Origin: Streptomyces sp. TLI_235
GTDB taxonomy: Bacteria > Actinomycetota > Actinomycetes > Streptomycetales > Streptomycetaceae
DNA length: 64,000 nucleotides
Direction of reading: 5' to 3'
Assembly (NCBI GenBank): GCA_002300355.1
Contig: NSGV01000001.1
Span: 3,224,001 to 3,288,000, forward strand
The position numbers and the translations under genes were made by a program. The notes under the pieces are model-generated. The model was not told the DNA's origin and made no database searches. It saw only the letters and a list, made by a program, of their open reading frames with translations. Positions 25,887-34,559 of this stretch are shown here, in pieces; within the stretch, counting starts at the first letter, position 1; every line of letters starts with the position of its first letter.

Positions 25887-27505
25887 CAGGAGGCGGGCTT
25901 CTCTTCCAGGCGGGGGAACAGGATGTCGCCCTTGGTGACGGTGGCGCCGGCGGGCAGCCGGCCCCAGTCGGCGACGGTGGCGATGGTCTGGTCGGCGAGC
26001 GCGCCGAGCGAGTCCTGGGCGCCGAGCGACTCCCACAGCTTGTCGGAGGCGGTCGGCATCACCGGGTTGAGCAGGACGGCGGTGGCGCGCAGCGCCTCGG
26101 CCGCGGTGTAGAGGATGGTGGCGAGGCGCGCCTGGCCCTCCTCGGACGTGTCCTTGGCGACCTTCCAGGGCTCCTGCTCGGTGAGGTAGCCGTTGACCAG
26201 CTTGACGAACTCGAAGATCGCCGCGATGCCGCCGGCGAAGTCCAGCTCCTCGCCGATCTTCCGGTCGGCCTCGGCGGCGGCCCTGGCCAGGCCGTCGACG
26301 ACCGCCTGCTCGGCCGGGCCGGCGGCGGTGGCCGCGGGCAGCGCGCCCTCGAAGTACTTGCCGACCATGGCGGCGACCCGGGAGGCCAGGTTGCCGAAGT
26401 CGTTGGCGAGCTCGGAGGTGTACCGCGCGGTGAAGTCCTCCCAGGAGAACGAACCGTCGGTGCCGAACGGGATCGCCCGCAGGAAGTAGTAGCGGTAGGC
26501 GTCCACGCCGAAGTGCGAGGTGAGGTCGGTGGGCGAGATGCCGGTCAGGTTGGACTTGGACATCTTCTCGCCGCCGACCATCAGCCAGCCGTTGGCGACG
26601 ACCCGCTTGGGCAGCGGCAGGCCCGCGGCCATCAGCATGGCCGGCCAGATGACCGCGTGGAAGCGGAGGATGTCCTTGCCGACCAGGTGGACGGAGGCCG
26701 GCCACAGCTCGGCGAAGCGCTCCGGGTCGGCGCCGTAGCCGGCCGCGGTGATGTAGTTCTGCAGCGCGTCGACCCAGACGTAGAGGACGTGCTTCTCGTC
26801 CCAGGGCAGCGGTACGCCCCAGTTGAAGGTGGAGCGGGAGATCGAGAGGTCCTGCAGGCCCTGCTCGACGAAGCGCAGCACCTCGTTGCGGGCCGAGGCC
26901 GGGGCGATGAAGTCCGGGTTGGCCGCGTAGAAGTCCAGCAGCTTGGGGCCGTAGGCGGAGAGCCGGAAGAAGTAGTTCTCCTCCTCGAGCCACTCGACCG
27001 GGCGCTTGTGGATCGGGCAGAGCTTCTCGTCCTCGGTGGCGCCGGGGAGCAGTTCGCCCGGGAGCTTGTACTCCTCGCAGCCGACGCAGTACGGGCCGGA
27101 GTAGCCGCCCTTGTAGATCTCGCCCTTGTCGTGGAGGTCCTGGACGAACTCCTGCACGCGGTCGGTGTGCCGCTGCTGGGTCGTCCGGATGAAGTCGTCG
27201 TTGGCGATGTTCAGGTGCTGCCAGAGCGGCTTCCAGGCCTCCTCGACCAGCTTGTCGCACCACTCCTGCGGGGTGACGCCGTTGGCCTCGGCGGTCCGCA
27301 GGATCTTCTGGCCGTGCTCGTCGGTACCGGTGAGGTACCAGACGTTCTCGCCGCGCTGGCGGTGCCAGCGGGTGAGGACGTCGCCCGCGACCGTGGTGTA
27401 CGCGTGGCCCAGGTGCGGGCGGTCGTTCACGTAGTAGATCGGGGTGGTGACGTAGTACGCCGAGCGCGTGGCCTCGGTGGTGGTGTGGTCTTCAGTGGCC
27501 GCCAT
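25886..27505 (-). CDS. metG: Methionyl-tRNA synthetase
   Basis: A 539-residue class I synthetase. HLGH (31-34) is the HIGH motif and KMSKS is at 314-318. Knuckle cysteines C140 and C143 with C163 are consistent with a zinc site. The length lacks the C-terminal EMAP-like dimerisation domain of E. coli MetRS, as usual in actinobacteria. ATG 27505 is eight bases from TAAGAT (27519-27514) and has no ribosome-binding site, so a leaderless transcript is likely. Operon with tatD. Confidence 0.95.
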   Translation of the reverse strand: MAATEDHTTTEATRSAYYVTTPIYYVNDRPHLGHAYTTVAGDVLTRWHRQRGENVWYLTGTDEHGQKILRTAEANGVTPQEWCDKLVEEAWKPLWQHLNIANDDFIRTTQQRHTDRVQEFVQDLHDKGEIYKGGYSGPYCVGCEEYKLPGELLPGATEDEKLCPIHKRPVEWLEEENYFFRLSAYGPKLLDFYAANPDFIAPASARNEVLRFVEQGLQDLSISRSTFNWGVPLPWDEKHVLYVWVDALQNYITAAGYGADPERFAELWPASVHLVGKDILRFHAVIWPAMLMAAGLPLPKRVVANGWLMVGGEKMSKSNLTGISPTDLTSHFGVDAYRYYFLRAIPFGTDGSFSWEDFTARYTSELANDFGNLASRVAAMVGKYFEGALPAATAAGPAEQAVVDGLARAAAEADRKIGEELDFAGGIAAIFEFVKLVNGYLTEQEPWKVAKDTSEEGQARLATILYTAAEALRATAVLLNPVMPTASDKLWESLGAQDSLGALADQTIATVADWGRLPAGATVTKGDILFPRLEEKPAS

Positions 27506-27625
27506 GCCACCGAATCTTAGTCGCGTGGGGAACCGCCCTCGACCGATTACCGGCCCGGGGCGGCCCCGCGCGGCGCCCGTGCCGGGCCGACGCGGCGGTC
27601 CGCGGCTGCCCGGGCGGGTCGGGTC

Positions 27626-28072
27626 TCAGTCGGCGCGGTGGCCGAAGAAGCCGAACCAGCGGCGGCGCTGCCCGGCGGGCACCGTCTCCTTCGGCCCGGC
27701 GGGCACCGTCTCCTTCGACTCTTCGGGCTCGGCGTGGGTGGGGTAACCGGGGGCGTGGTGGACCTGGCCCTCGGCGCCGGCGACCCGGCCCTCGCGCATG
27801 ATCCGGACCTTGTGGCCTCCGCAGCCCGGGCAGGTGGGCTCGCGCAGCGGCGAGGGCACCCGGACGCCGTTCGCCTTGTACTCGAAGACGATGCGGCCCC
27901 CCCGGTCCACGTGGTGCTCGATGTCGTACGCCTGCTCCCAGCCGTAGCCGCAGCTCAGGCACGCGAAGGAGTACGCCTCCCGAACGATCTCCATCTTCGG
28001 GGGCCGCCGGGTGGTCAGTCCGACGCCGCTGGGCGCTTCGCCAGTCAGAGGGCTACCGATCGTCTCGCTCAT
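27626..28072 (-). CDS. Zinc-ribbon-containing protein of unknown function
   Basis: A 148-residue protein from ATG 28072 (GGGAG upstream). Two cysteine pairs, CLSCGYGWEQ and CPGCGGHKV, separated by about 50 residues, are likely to form one zinc ribbon. Between them lies a conserved-looking HHVDRGGRIVFEYKANG. The C-terminal third contains a tandem KETVPAGP/KETVPAGQ duplication followed by a basic WFGFFGHR end. Not recognised beyond a zinc-ribbon hypothetical. It precedes metG on the same strand with a 120-bp gap. Confidence 0.75.
   Translation of the reverse strand: MSETIGSPLTGEAPSGVGLTTRRPPKMEIVREAYSFACLSCGYGWEQAYDIEHHVDRGGRIVFEYKANGVRVPSPLREPTCPGCGGHKVRIMREGRVAGAEGQVHHAPGYPTHAEPEESKETVPAGPKETVPAGQRRRWFGFFGHRAD
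27671..27718. repeat. 24-bp tandem duplication inside a coding region
   Basis: Two consecutive 24-bp units (27671-27694 and 27695-27718), identical except for the last base, duplicate eight residues in frame near the C-terminus of the zinc-ribbon protein. Confidence 0.9.
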
Positions 28073-28273
28073 AGCCGTCTCCCAGGTGCCCGCCGGACGG
28101 TCGTCCGGCTCGGGTCTTCCATCTCGGACAATGCCCGCGCGGGCCGGTTTCCCACCCGACTTGTCAAGTCTTGGACGTGCGTTGGGAAGACCTGTACGCA
28201 GCCGGTGAAACGCGGGCACTGCCGGGGTGCTTCCCTCCACGGTACGCGCGGCACCCCCGGGGAGCACGCCTGG

Positions 28274-29119
28274 TCAGCCCGCGTTCTTCGCGGCCACCAC
28301 GGCGTCGAAGACGTCGCGCTTGGGCAGGCCGAGCTCGGCGGCGACGGCCGCGATGGCCTCCTTGCGGCGCTCGCCGGCCTCCTCCCGGACGGCCACCCGG
28401 CGGGCGAGCTCGGCGGGCCCGACGGCCTCCGGCGCGGCCGGCGGGGCGCCGGCCACCACGACGGTGATCTCGCCCCGGACGCCGTCGGCGGCCCAGGCGG
28501 CCAGCTCGGCGAGCGGGCCGCGGCGGACCTCCTCGTAGGTCTTGGTGAGTTCCCGGCAGACCGCGCCGGGGCGGTCGCCGCCGAAGGCCTCGGCCATCGC
28601 GGCGAGGGTCTCGGCGATCCGGTGCGGGGCCTCGAAGAAGACCATGGTGCGCGGTTCGGCGGCGACGGTCGCGAGCTGGCGGGCCCGGTCGCCGGCCTTG
28701 CGCGGCAGGAAGCCCTCGAAGGTGAAGCGGTCGACCGGCAGCCCGGAGAGGGCGAGCGCGGTGAGCACCGCGGAGGGCCCGGGCACCGCGGTGACCCGGA
28801 TGCCGGCCGCGACGGCCGCGTCGACCAGCCGGTAGCCGGGGTCGGAGACCGAGGGCATGCCGGCGTCGGTGACCAGCAGCACCCGGGCGCCGCCGCGCAG
28901 CGCCTCGACCAGTTCGGGGGTGCGGGCCACCTCGTTGCCCTCGAAGTAGGAGACCACCCGGCCGGTCGGGGCGACGCCGAGCGCCTGGGTCAGCCGGCGC
29001 AGCCGCCGGGTGTCCTCCGCCGCGATGACGTCGGCGTCGGCGAGCTCGGTGAGCAGCCGGGGCGGGGCGTCGCTCACGTCGCCGATGGGGGTTCCTGCCA
29101 GCACGAGTACACCTGTCAC
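28274..29119 (-). CDS. rsmI: 16S rRNA (cytidine1402-2'-O)-methyltransferase
   Basis: A 281-residue SAM methyltransferase of the tetrapyrrole-methylase fold that methylates the ribose of C1402 in the decoding centre. LVLAGTPIGD, AAEDTRRLRRL, VSYFEGNE, VTDAGMPSVSDPGYRLV and FEAPHRI are characteristic. GTG 29119 is nine bases from GGAGG. ATG 29128 would touch that sequence directly, so the later start is preferred. It is divergent from the protein mannosyltransferase gene. Confidence 0.93.
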   Translation of the reverse strand: MTGVLVLAGTPIGDVSDAPPRLLTELADADVIAAEDTRRLRRLTQALGVAPTGRVVSYFEGNEVARTPELVEALRGGARVLLVTDAGMPSVSDPGYRLVDAAVAAGIRVTAVPGPSAVLTALALSGLPVDRFTFEGFLPRKAGDRARQLATVAAEPRTMVFFEAPHRIAETLAAMAEAFGGDRPGAVCRELTKTYEEVRRGPLAELAAWAADGVRGEITVVVAGAPPAAPEAVGPAELARRVAVREEAGERRKEAIAAVAAELGLPKRDVFDAVVAAKNAG

Positions 29120-29247
29120 GGGCACCATCCTCCCAGGGCCGGGGCGGTGGCGGTGCGGCCGGGCGAACGGTGACGAACCGGGCAGGTTCGCGGGGAGCTT
29201 CGGAGGGGCCCTCCTCCTTCCGGTGGAGCGCCCCTACGATGTGGCGC

Positions 29248-31116
29248 GTGAGCGGCGACACGTCATCCGAGGCGCCTGGGGGCGCGGACCACACCGACCA
29301 GGGCGGCGTGGCGCTGCTGAGCGCGTCCACCGCGGCGCCCGGCGGCGCACCCGCGGTTCCGGGCGTGCCCGGGCCGCGCGGGCCGGAGCCGGAGCCCGAG
29401 CGCCCGTTCTGGCAGCGGCGGCTGGAGCGCGTGGGCTACCGCGCGGCGGAGCCGGTGCCGGTGGCGGAGCGGCTGGTGCCGCCGATGCCGGACGGCCCCG
29501 GGGTGACCCCGGCGGTGGTGCCGCCCTCGCCGGTGCTGCTGCAGCTGGGGCTGCGCCTGCCGGACGGGCTGTGGTCGTGGCTGTGCCGCTGGTCGGGCTG
29601 GATCGGCCCGGTGGCGGTGGCGGTCTTCGGCGGCCTGCTGCGGATGTGGCACCTGGGCACGCCGAAGGCGCTGATCTTCGACGAGACGTACTACGCCAAG
29701 GACGCGTACTCGCTCTGGCGGGGCGGCTACGAGACCAGCTGGGCGGACGACGCCAACAACCTGATCACCGCCGGGCACCCGACGGTGCCGTACCGGGTGG
29801 ACCCGGCGTACATCGTCCATCCGCCGGTCGGGAAGTGGATCATCGGCCTGGGCGAGCAGGTCTTCGGGATGGACCCGGTCGGCTGGCGGTTCATGACGGC
29901 GGTGCTGGGCACCCTGTCGATCCTGATGATCGCCCGGATCGGCCGGCGGCTGTTCCGCTCGACGCTGCTGGGCTGTGTCGCGGGGCTGCTGCTGGCGGTC
30001 GACGGGCTGCACTTCGTGATGAGCCGTACGGCGCTGCTCGACCTGGTGGTGATGTTCTGGTTCGTGGCCGCGTTCGGCTTCCTGCTGCTGGACCGCGACC
30101 GCACCCGGGGCATCGTGGCGCGCCGGCTGGAGAGCGGTGCGGGCGCGGACTGGCTGTTCCTGGGCTGGCGCCCGTACCGGCTGGCGGCGGGCGTGTCGCT
30201 GGGCCTGATGACCGCGACGAAGTGGAGCGGCCTGTACGCGCTGCTGGCCTTCGCGGTGATGAGCGTGCTGTGGGACGCCTCGGCCCGCCGGGCGGCGGGC
30301 GCCCGGCAGTGGTGGCTGTGGGGCCTGTTCGACGCGGTGGTGGCGCTGCCGCTGCTGTTCGCGGTGACCGTCGGGGTGTACCTGGTCTCCTGGACGGGCT
30401 GGTTCCTCAGCAGCACCGTGCCCGGCAAGGGCGGCTACGGCCGGGACTGGGCGGAGCACCGGGCCGGCCTGTCGCCGGACCACGTGCTGGGGCTGCCGCT
30501 GCCGCAGGTCGACCTGAGCTGGGTGCCGGCCGGGCTGCGCAGCCTGTGGCACTACCACGCCACCATGTACGACTTCCACGTCCACCTGACGAGCCCGCAC
30601 ACCTACCAGTCGAACCCGTGGAGCTGGCTGCTGCTGGGTCGGCCGGTCTCCTTCTTCTACGAGTCCCCGAAGGCCGGGCAGGCGGGCTGCACCGCCGCCG
30701 AGTGCGCCCGCGAGGTGCTGGGCATCGGCACCCCGGTGCTGTGGTGGGCGGGGATCGCGGCGCTGGCGTACTGCCTGTACCGCTGGGCGCTGCGGCGGGA
30801 CTGGCGGGCCGGGGCGGTGCTCTGCGGGCTGGCCGCGGGCTACCTGCCGTGGTTCGGGTACCAGCAGCGGACGATCTTCTTCTTCTACGCGGTCGCCTTC
30901 GTCCCGTTCCTCGTGCTGGCGGTGACCATGACGATCGGCGCGCTGATCGGCCCGGCGGGGGCCGGACGGGACCGCCGGCTGGTCGGCGGCGCGGCGGCGG
31001 GTCTGCTCGTTTTCGCGGTCATGTGGAACTTTCTGTACTTCCACCCGCTGTATACGGGAGAGACGATCCCGATGGACGACTGGCGTGCCCGGATGTGGTT
31101 CACCAGCTGGATCTGA
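29248..31116 (+). CDS. pmt: Protein O-mannosyltransferase (GT39, Pmt)
   Basis: A 622-residue polytopic glycosyltransferase using polyprenol-phosphate-mannose to glycosylate secreted proteins on the outer membrane face. The first loop carries the catalytic acidic pair in FDETYYAKDAYSL. HPPVGKW and MSRTALLDLVVMFWF are typical, and about ten to twelve membrane helices follow a disordered N-terminus of roughly 110 residues. GTG 29248 is seven bases from TACGAT (29235-29240) with no ribosome-binding site, suggesting leaderless expression. The open frame to 29170 lacks support. In Streptomyces Pmt is also the receptor-glycosylation factor for phage phiC31 (established knowledge). Confidence 0.9.
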   Translation: MSGDTSSEAPGGADHTDQGGVALLSASTAAPGGAPAVPGVPGPRGPEPEPERPFWQRRLERVGYRAAEPVPVAERLVPPMPDGPGVTPAVVPPSPVLLQLGLRLPDGLWSWLCRWSGWIGPVAVAVFGGLLRMWHLGTPKALIFDETYYAKDAYSLWRGGYETSWADDANNLITAGHPTVPYRVDPAYIVHPPVGKWIIGLGEQVFGMDPVGWRFMTAVLGTLSILMIARIGRRLFRSTLLGCVAGLLLAVDGLHFVMSRTALLDLVVMFWFVAAFGFLLLDRDRTRGIVARRLESGAGADWLFLGWRPYRLAAGVSLGLMTATKWSGLYALLAFAVMSVLWDASARRAAGARQWWLWGLFDAVVALPLLFAVTVGVYLVSWTGWFLSSTVPGKGGYGRDWAEHRAGLSPDHVLGLPLPQVDLSWVPAGLRSLWHYHATMYDFHVHLTSPHTYQSNPWSWLLLGRPVSFFYESPKAGQAGCTAAECAREVLGIGTPVLWWAGIAALAYCLYRWALRRDWRAGAVLCGLAAGYLPWFGYQQRTIFFFYAVAFVPFLVLAVTMTIGALIGPAGAGRDRRLVGGAAAGLLVFAVMWNFLYFHPLYTGETIPMDDWRARMWFTSWI

Positions 31117-31140
31117 CCGCCGCCCGGCGGCAACGGATGT

Positions 31141-31152
31141 GTCACATGTGAC
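31141..31152. promoter_or_regulatory. 12-bp perfect palindrome upstream of a PBP gene
   Basis: GTCACATGTGAC lies 81 bp before the penicillin-binding protein start, in the gap after pmt. It could be an operator. No regulator can be assigned. Confidence 0.35.
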
Positions 31153-31232
31153 CACCGTGTCGCGGGTGCACGCACGTTCGGTGTTCTACCGTGGTGCGGT
31201 CGGCCGTCGGGCTATACCCATGGGGGGACACC

Positions 31233-32888
31233 GTGCACAAGGGCGTGAAGATCGGCATCGGCACCGTCTGTGTCGCGATGCTGGCCGTCGGGGGGTACGG
31301 GGCGTACAACATCGCCTCGGCGCTGACCGGCGACGACAAGCCGAAGGGGCCGCGGACGGTCGTGGCCGGCTCGCCGACCGAGCAGCAGGCCGCAGAGGCC
31401 GCCAAGGCCTTCCTGGCGGCCTGGTCCAAGGGCGACCTGGAGGCGGCCGGTGCCGAGACCGACCGGCCGGACACCGCCGACGCCGCACTCGTGGCCTTCC
31501 GGACCAAGCTGAAACCGAGCGCGATCACGCTGACCGCGGGCGGCCCGACCGCCGCCCCGGCGGGCGCGCCCTCGCCGCAGTCGGCCAACGCGGCCAAGGC
31601 GGTCATGCTGTCCTTCTCCGCCAAGGTCGAGTTCGCGGGCTCCGCCAAGGCCTGGACGTACGACGGCGTGCTGCCGATGGTGAAGATGAGCGACGGCAAG
31701 GCCGCCGTGCAGTGGAGCTCCACGGTGGTGCACCCGCACCTCGGCGTGGGCAGGACGATCGACGTGAAGCCGGTCTTCGCGCAGGCCGCGCAGGTCACCG
31801 ACCGCAAGGGCCGTTCGCTCGCCGCCTTCCCCTCGCTGACCGGGCTGCTGGACGTCTTCAAGCAGGGCACCTCCGGCGACCCGGCGGACGCCGGCAGCGG
31901 CGTGGTGATCTCGGACGACTCGGGGAAGGCCAAGCCCGAGCAGCTCTTCGTGATCACCGAGCCCAAGCCGGTGCCCTCACTGCGGCTCACCCTGGACGCC
32001 CAGCTGCAGCAGGCCGCCGAGGAGGCGGTGAAGGAGCAGTCCAAGGGCGGCGCGCACAAGGCCTCGCTGGTCGCGATCGAGCCGAGCACCGGCAACGTCC
32101 TGGCCTTCGCGAACGCCCCGACGGGCGGCCAGAACCGGGCCTTCGCCGGCGGCACCGCGCCCGGCTCCACGATGAAGGTGCTCACCGGTGCGGCCCTGCT
32201 GGAGGCCGGGGTCACCCCGCAGACCCCGATCGCCTGCCCGTCCAACACCACGGCCGGCGGCCAGCCGGTGGCGAACGACTTCCCCGAGGCCCACCCGGAG
32301 TACACCTTCCGGCAGGACTTCGCGCAGTCCTGCAACACCGCCTTCATCAACGCGGGCAACGACAGGCTGAAGGCCGACAGTCTGCCCAAGATCGCCAAGG
32401 AGGTCTTCGGTCTGGGGCTGGTCTGGCACACCGGCCTGCCGGCCTTCGACACCGACATCCCGGTGCCGTCCAACATCAACGGCGCGCTTCCCGAGTTCAT
32501 CGGCCAGGGCAAGATCCGCACCAACTCGCTGGCGATGGCCTCCGTCTCGGCCACCGTCCAGAACGGCACCTTCCACCAGCCCGTACTGGTGCCGGGCAAG
32601 AGCGACATCGCCAAGGCCTCCCGGAACCTCGACCCGAAGGTGCTGTCCGACCTGCGCTCGCTGATGCGGGCGGTGGTGACGGAGGGCACCGCCCGCACGC
32701 CGATGGCCGGGATCAGCGACGTCTACGCCAAGACCGGCACAGCCGAGGTCGACGGCAAGGAGACCAACGCCTGGTTCACCGCCTACCGCGGCAACCTCGC
32801 GGTGGCCGCCGAGGTCGAGGGCGGCGGCCACGGCGCGCAGGCGGCCGCGCCGGCCGCCGCGAAGCTGCTGCGGATCGGCAACGGCTGA
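31233..32888 (+). CDS. Penicillin-binding protein, class B with MecA-N-like domain
   Basis: A 551-residue transpeptidase. One N-terminal membrane anchor (about 7-25), an NTF2-like MecA-N domain (about 45-165), a dimerisation/linker region and the transpeptidase with STMK (312-315), SCN (366-368) and KTG (500-502). This domain order matches PBP2a-like or Rv2864c-type lipoprotein PBPs. GTG 31233 has GGGGGG upstream. Such proteins cross-link peptidoglycan and can have low beta-lactam affinity. It lies between pmt and a convergent lipoprotein gene 12 bp away. Confidence 0.92.
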   Translation: MHKGVKIGIGTVCVAMLAVGGYGAYNIASALTGDDKPKGPRTVVAGSPTEQQAAEAAKAFLAAWSKGDLEAAGAETDRPDTADAALVAFRTKLKPSAITLTAGGPTAAPAGAPSPQSANAAKAVMLSFSAKVEFAGSAKAWTYDGVLPMVKMSDGKAAVQWSSTVVHPHLGVGRTIDVKPVFAQAAQVTDRKGRSLAAFPSLTGLLDVFKQGTSGDPADAGSGVVISDDSGKAKPEQLFVITEPKPVPSLRLTLDAQLQQAAEEAVKEQSKGGAHKASLVAIEPSTGNVLAFANAPTGGQNRAFAGGTAPGSTMKVLTGAALLEAGVTPQTPIACPSNTTAGGQPVANDFPEAHPEYTFRQDFAQSCNTAFINAGNDRLKADSLPKIAKEVFGLGLVWHTGLPAFDTDIPVPSNINGALPEFIGQGKIRTNSLAMASVSATVQNGTFHQPVLVPGKSDIAKASRNLDPKVLSDLRSLMRAVVTEGTARTPMAGISDVYAKTGTAEVDGKETNAWFTAYRGNLAVAAEVEGGGHGAQAAAPAAAKLLRIGNG

Positions 32889-32900
32889 TCCGCCGGGCGG

Positions 32901-34472
32901 TCAGCCTTGGCCGTGGACGGCGGCGACGTTGTCCACGGCCGGGTGCGCCCGCCCGGCCGGCCCGGCGGCGAGGGCCGTGAGGACGTTCTCGGTGACCCGG
33001 CGCACCAGGTCGCCGGTCCGGGCGTCCATGCCGTGGTTCCCGTGCCCGCCGGGGCCCTGCGCGTCCAGGGCCTCGACCCAGCGCATGGTGCCGCTGGCGA
33101 ACACCCCGGCACCGCCGGGCAGCGTCCACCAGGCGGTGTCGGCCCAGGAGCGGCGGCCGTCGCAGACCACCGGGGAGTGCGCGACGATCTCGATCGGCCG
33201 CGGGGTGGGGAAGGCGGTGTTCACCCGGTCGTACTCGACACCGACCAGGTGCGGGAAGGAGTCGCCGGCCTTCGCCCCGGTGCCGGCGAACAGCCAGTGG
33301 TCGGGCGCGGTGACCACGTAGGGGGCGTCCACCGGGTAGCCGTCGTAGATCACCCCGAGCAGCGAGCTCTCCGGGTCGGCGTCCGGTGCGGCCCGGAAGT
33401 CGTTGGTGGCGGGGTGCCCCGCGCGGCGGCCCGGGTCCTCCTGCCAGGCGCCCTTGTAGCAGACCACCGTCCGGTCCGGGCCGAGGCCGGAGGGCTCGTA
33501 GCGGACCCGCCGGAAGCAGCAGTTGGCGCCGAGCACCGCCAGGTTGGTGCCGGCGTCCCGGGCCGCCGCGACGTGGGCGCGCTGCTCCGGCGACCAGTAC
33601 TCGTCGTGGCCGAGCGAGAGGACGGCGTGCGCACCGCGCAGCAGCTGCGGGTCGCGGGCCAGGTCGACGGTGGTGGTGTACGCCAGCGGCAGGCCGAGCC
33701 GCTCGGCGAGGGCGATCAGCGGCGCCTCGTAGACCAGGAACAGCCCGGCGCCGTCGGCGTAGCGGTAGGGGCGGTCGAAGGTCACCTGCAGCGAGCGGGT
33801 GGCCAGGCCCCCGGTGGGGCCGTTGTAGAGGTTGTGGCCGCCCCACTCGTTGTAGGCCTGCCAGGTGGTGACCGCGTTGACCACCACCGTCCGCCCGGCG
33901 GTGGCGCGGGAGCGGACGGTGATCGGGACGAACCGCTGGGCGGAGCCGTCCCCGGTGTCCAGCCGGAGCAGGTAGCTGCCCTCGGGCCAGCCGCGGGTCT
34001 GCACGGTGGCGGTGCGCCGCCAGCCGGTGCGGACCATGCGGGTCGCGGGGTCCACCGACGGGTCGGCCTGCCGGGTGCCGGGCAGGAGGTCCGACTTCCA
34101 GACCAGCCGGGCGCGGGCGCCGCCGTACCAGCCCGTCCGGTAGGCGCGGACCCGGAAGGTGGGCACGGTGGTCGAGACGTGGAGGCCGAACGGCTCCCCC
34201 GGCAGCACGCTCACCCGGTCGGCGAAGCCCTCGATCGCCTCGGGCGAGCCGGGCCGGGTGACCCTCCAGTCCCGGTCCCCGGGCAGCGCGTTCTCGGCCG
34301 CGGTGGCGGAGGGCGCGGGGCGGGCGGCCGAGGACCGCTGGGCGTCGGCCGAGGGCCCGTGCGGGGCCGCCGGGGCGCAGCCGCCGGCGGCACCGGCCGC
34401 GGCGGCCGCACCGACCGCAAGTCCGAGGAATCGCCGGCGGTCGGTGCCCGCCGTGCCGTCGCTGTGCGCCAT
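32901..34472 (-). CDS. Tat-exported lipoprotein with N,N-dimethylformamidase beta-like domain
   Basis: A 523-residue protein. The N-terminus has a twin-arginine motif (DRRRFLG, 11-17), a hydrophobic stretch and a lipobox AGGC with C32, so it is predicted to be a Tat lipoprotein. A proline/serine linker follows. The large domain matches the family named after the beta subunit of N,N-dimethylformamidase (TGWYGGARARLV, HDEYWSPEQRAHV, GANCCFRRVRYE). Homologues in Streptomyces are exported and of unknown substrate, so amidase activity should not be assumed. ATG 34472 has GGGAGGG seven bases upstream. It may be co-transcribed with the membrane glycosyltransferase gene upstream. Confidence 0.82.
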   Translation of the reverse strand: MAHSDGTAGTDRRRFLGLAVGAAAAAGAAGGCAPAAPHGPSADAQRSSAARPAPSATAAENALPGDRDWRVTRPGSPEAIEGFADRVSVLPGEPFGLHVSTTVPTFRVRAYRTGWYGGARARLVWKSDLLPGTRQADPSVDPATRMVRTGWRRTATVQTRGWPEGSYLLRLDTGDGSAQRFVPITVRSRATAGRTVVVNAVTTWQAYNEWGGHNLYNGPTGGLATRSLQVTFDRPYRYADGAGLFLVYEAPLIALAERLGLPLAYTTTVDLARDPQLLRGAHAVLSLGHDEYWSPEQRAHVAAARDAGTNLAVLGANCCFRRVRYEPSGLGPDRTVVCYKGAWQEDPGRRAGHPATNDFRAAPDADPESSLLGVIYDGYPVDAPYVVTAPDHWLFAGTGAKAGDSFPHLVGVEYDRVNTAFPTPRPIEIVAHSPVVCDGRRSWADTAWWTLPGGAGVFASGTMRWVEALDAQGPGGHGNHGMDARTGDLVRRVTENVLTALAAGPAGRAHPAVDNVAAVHGQG

Positions 34473-34559
34473 CCGCCGCCCTCCCTGGCTGCCGACCGTC
34501 CCGGCACGAGTCTTGTGGATCATCGTGGCGCACGGCGCGGGACGCGCCGGAGGGCGGGG

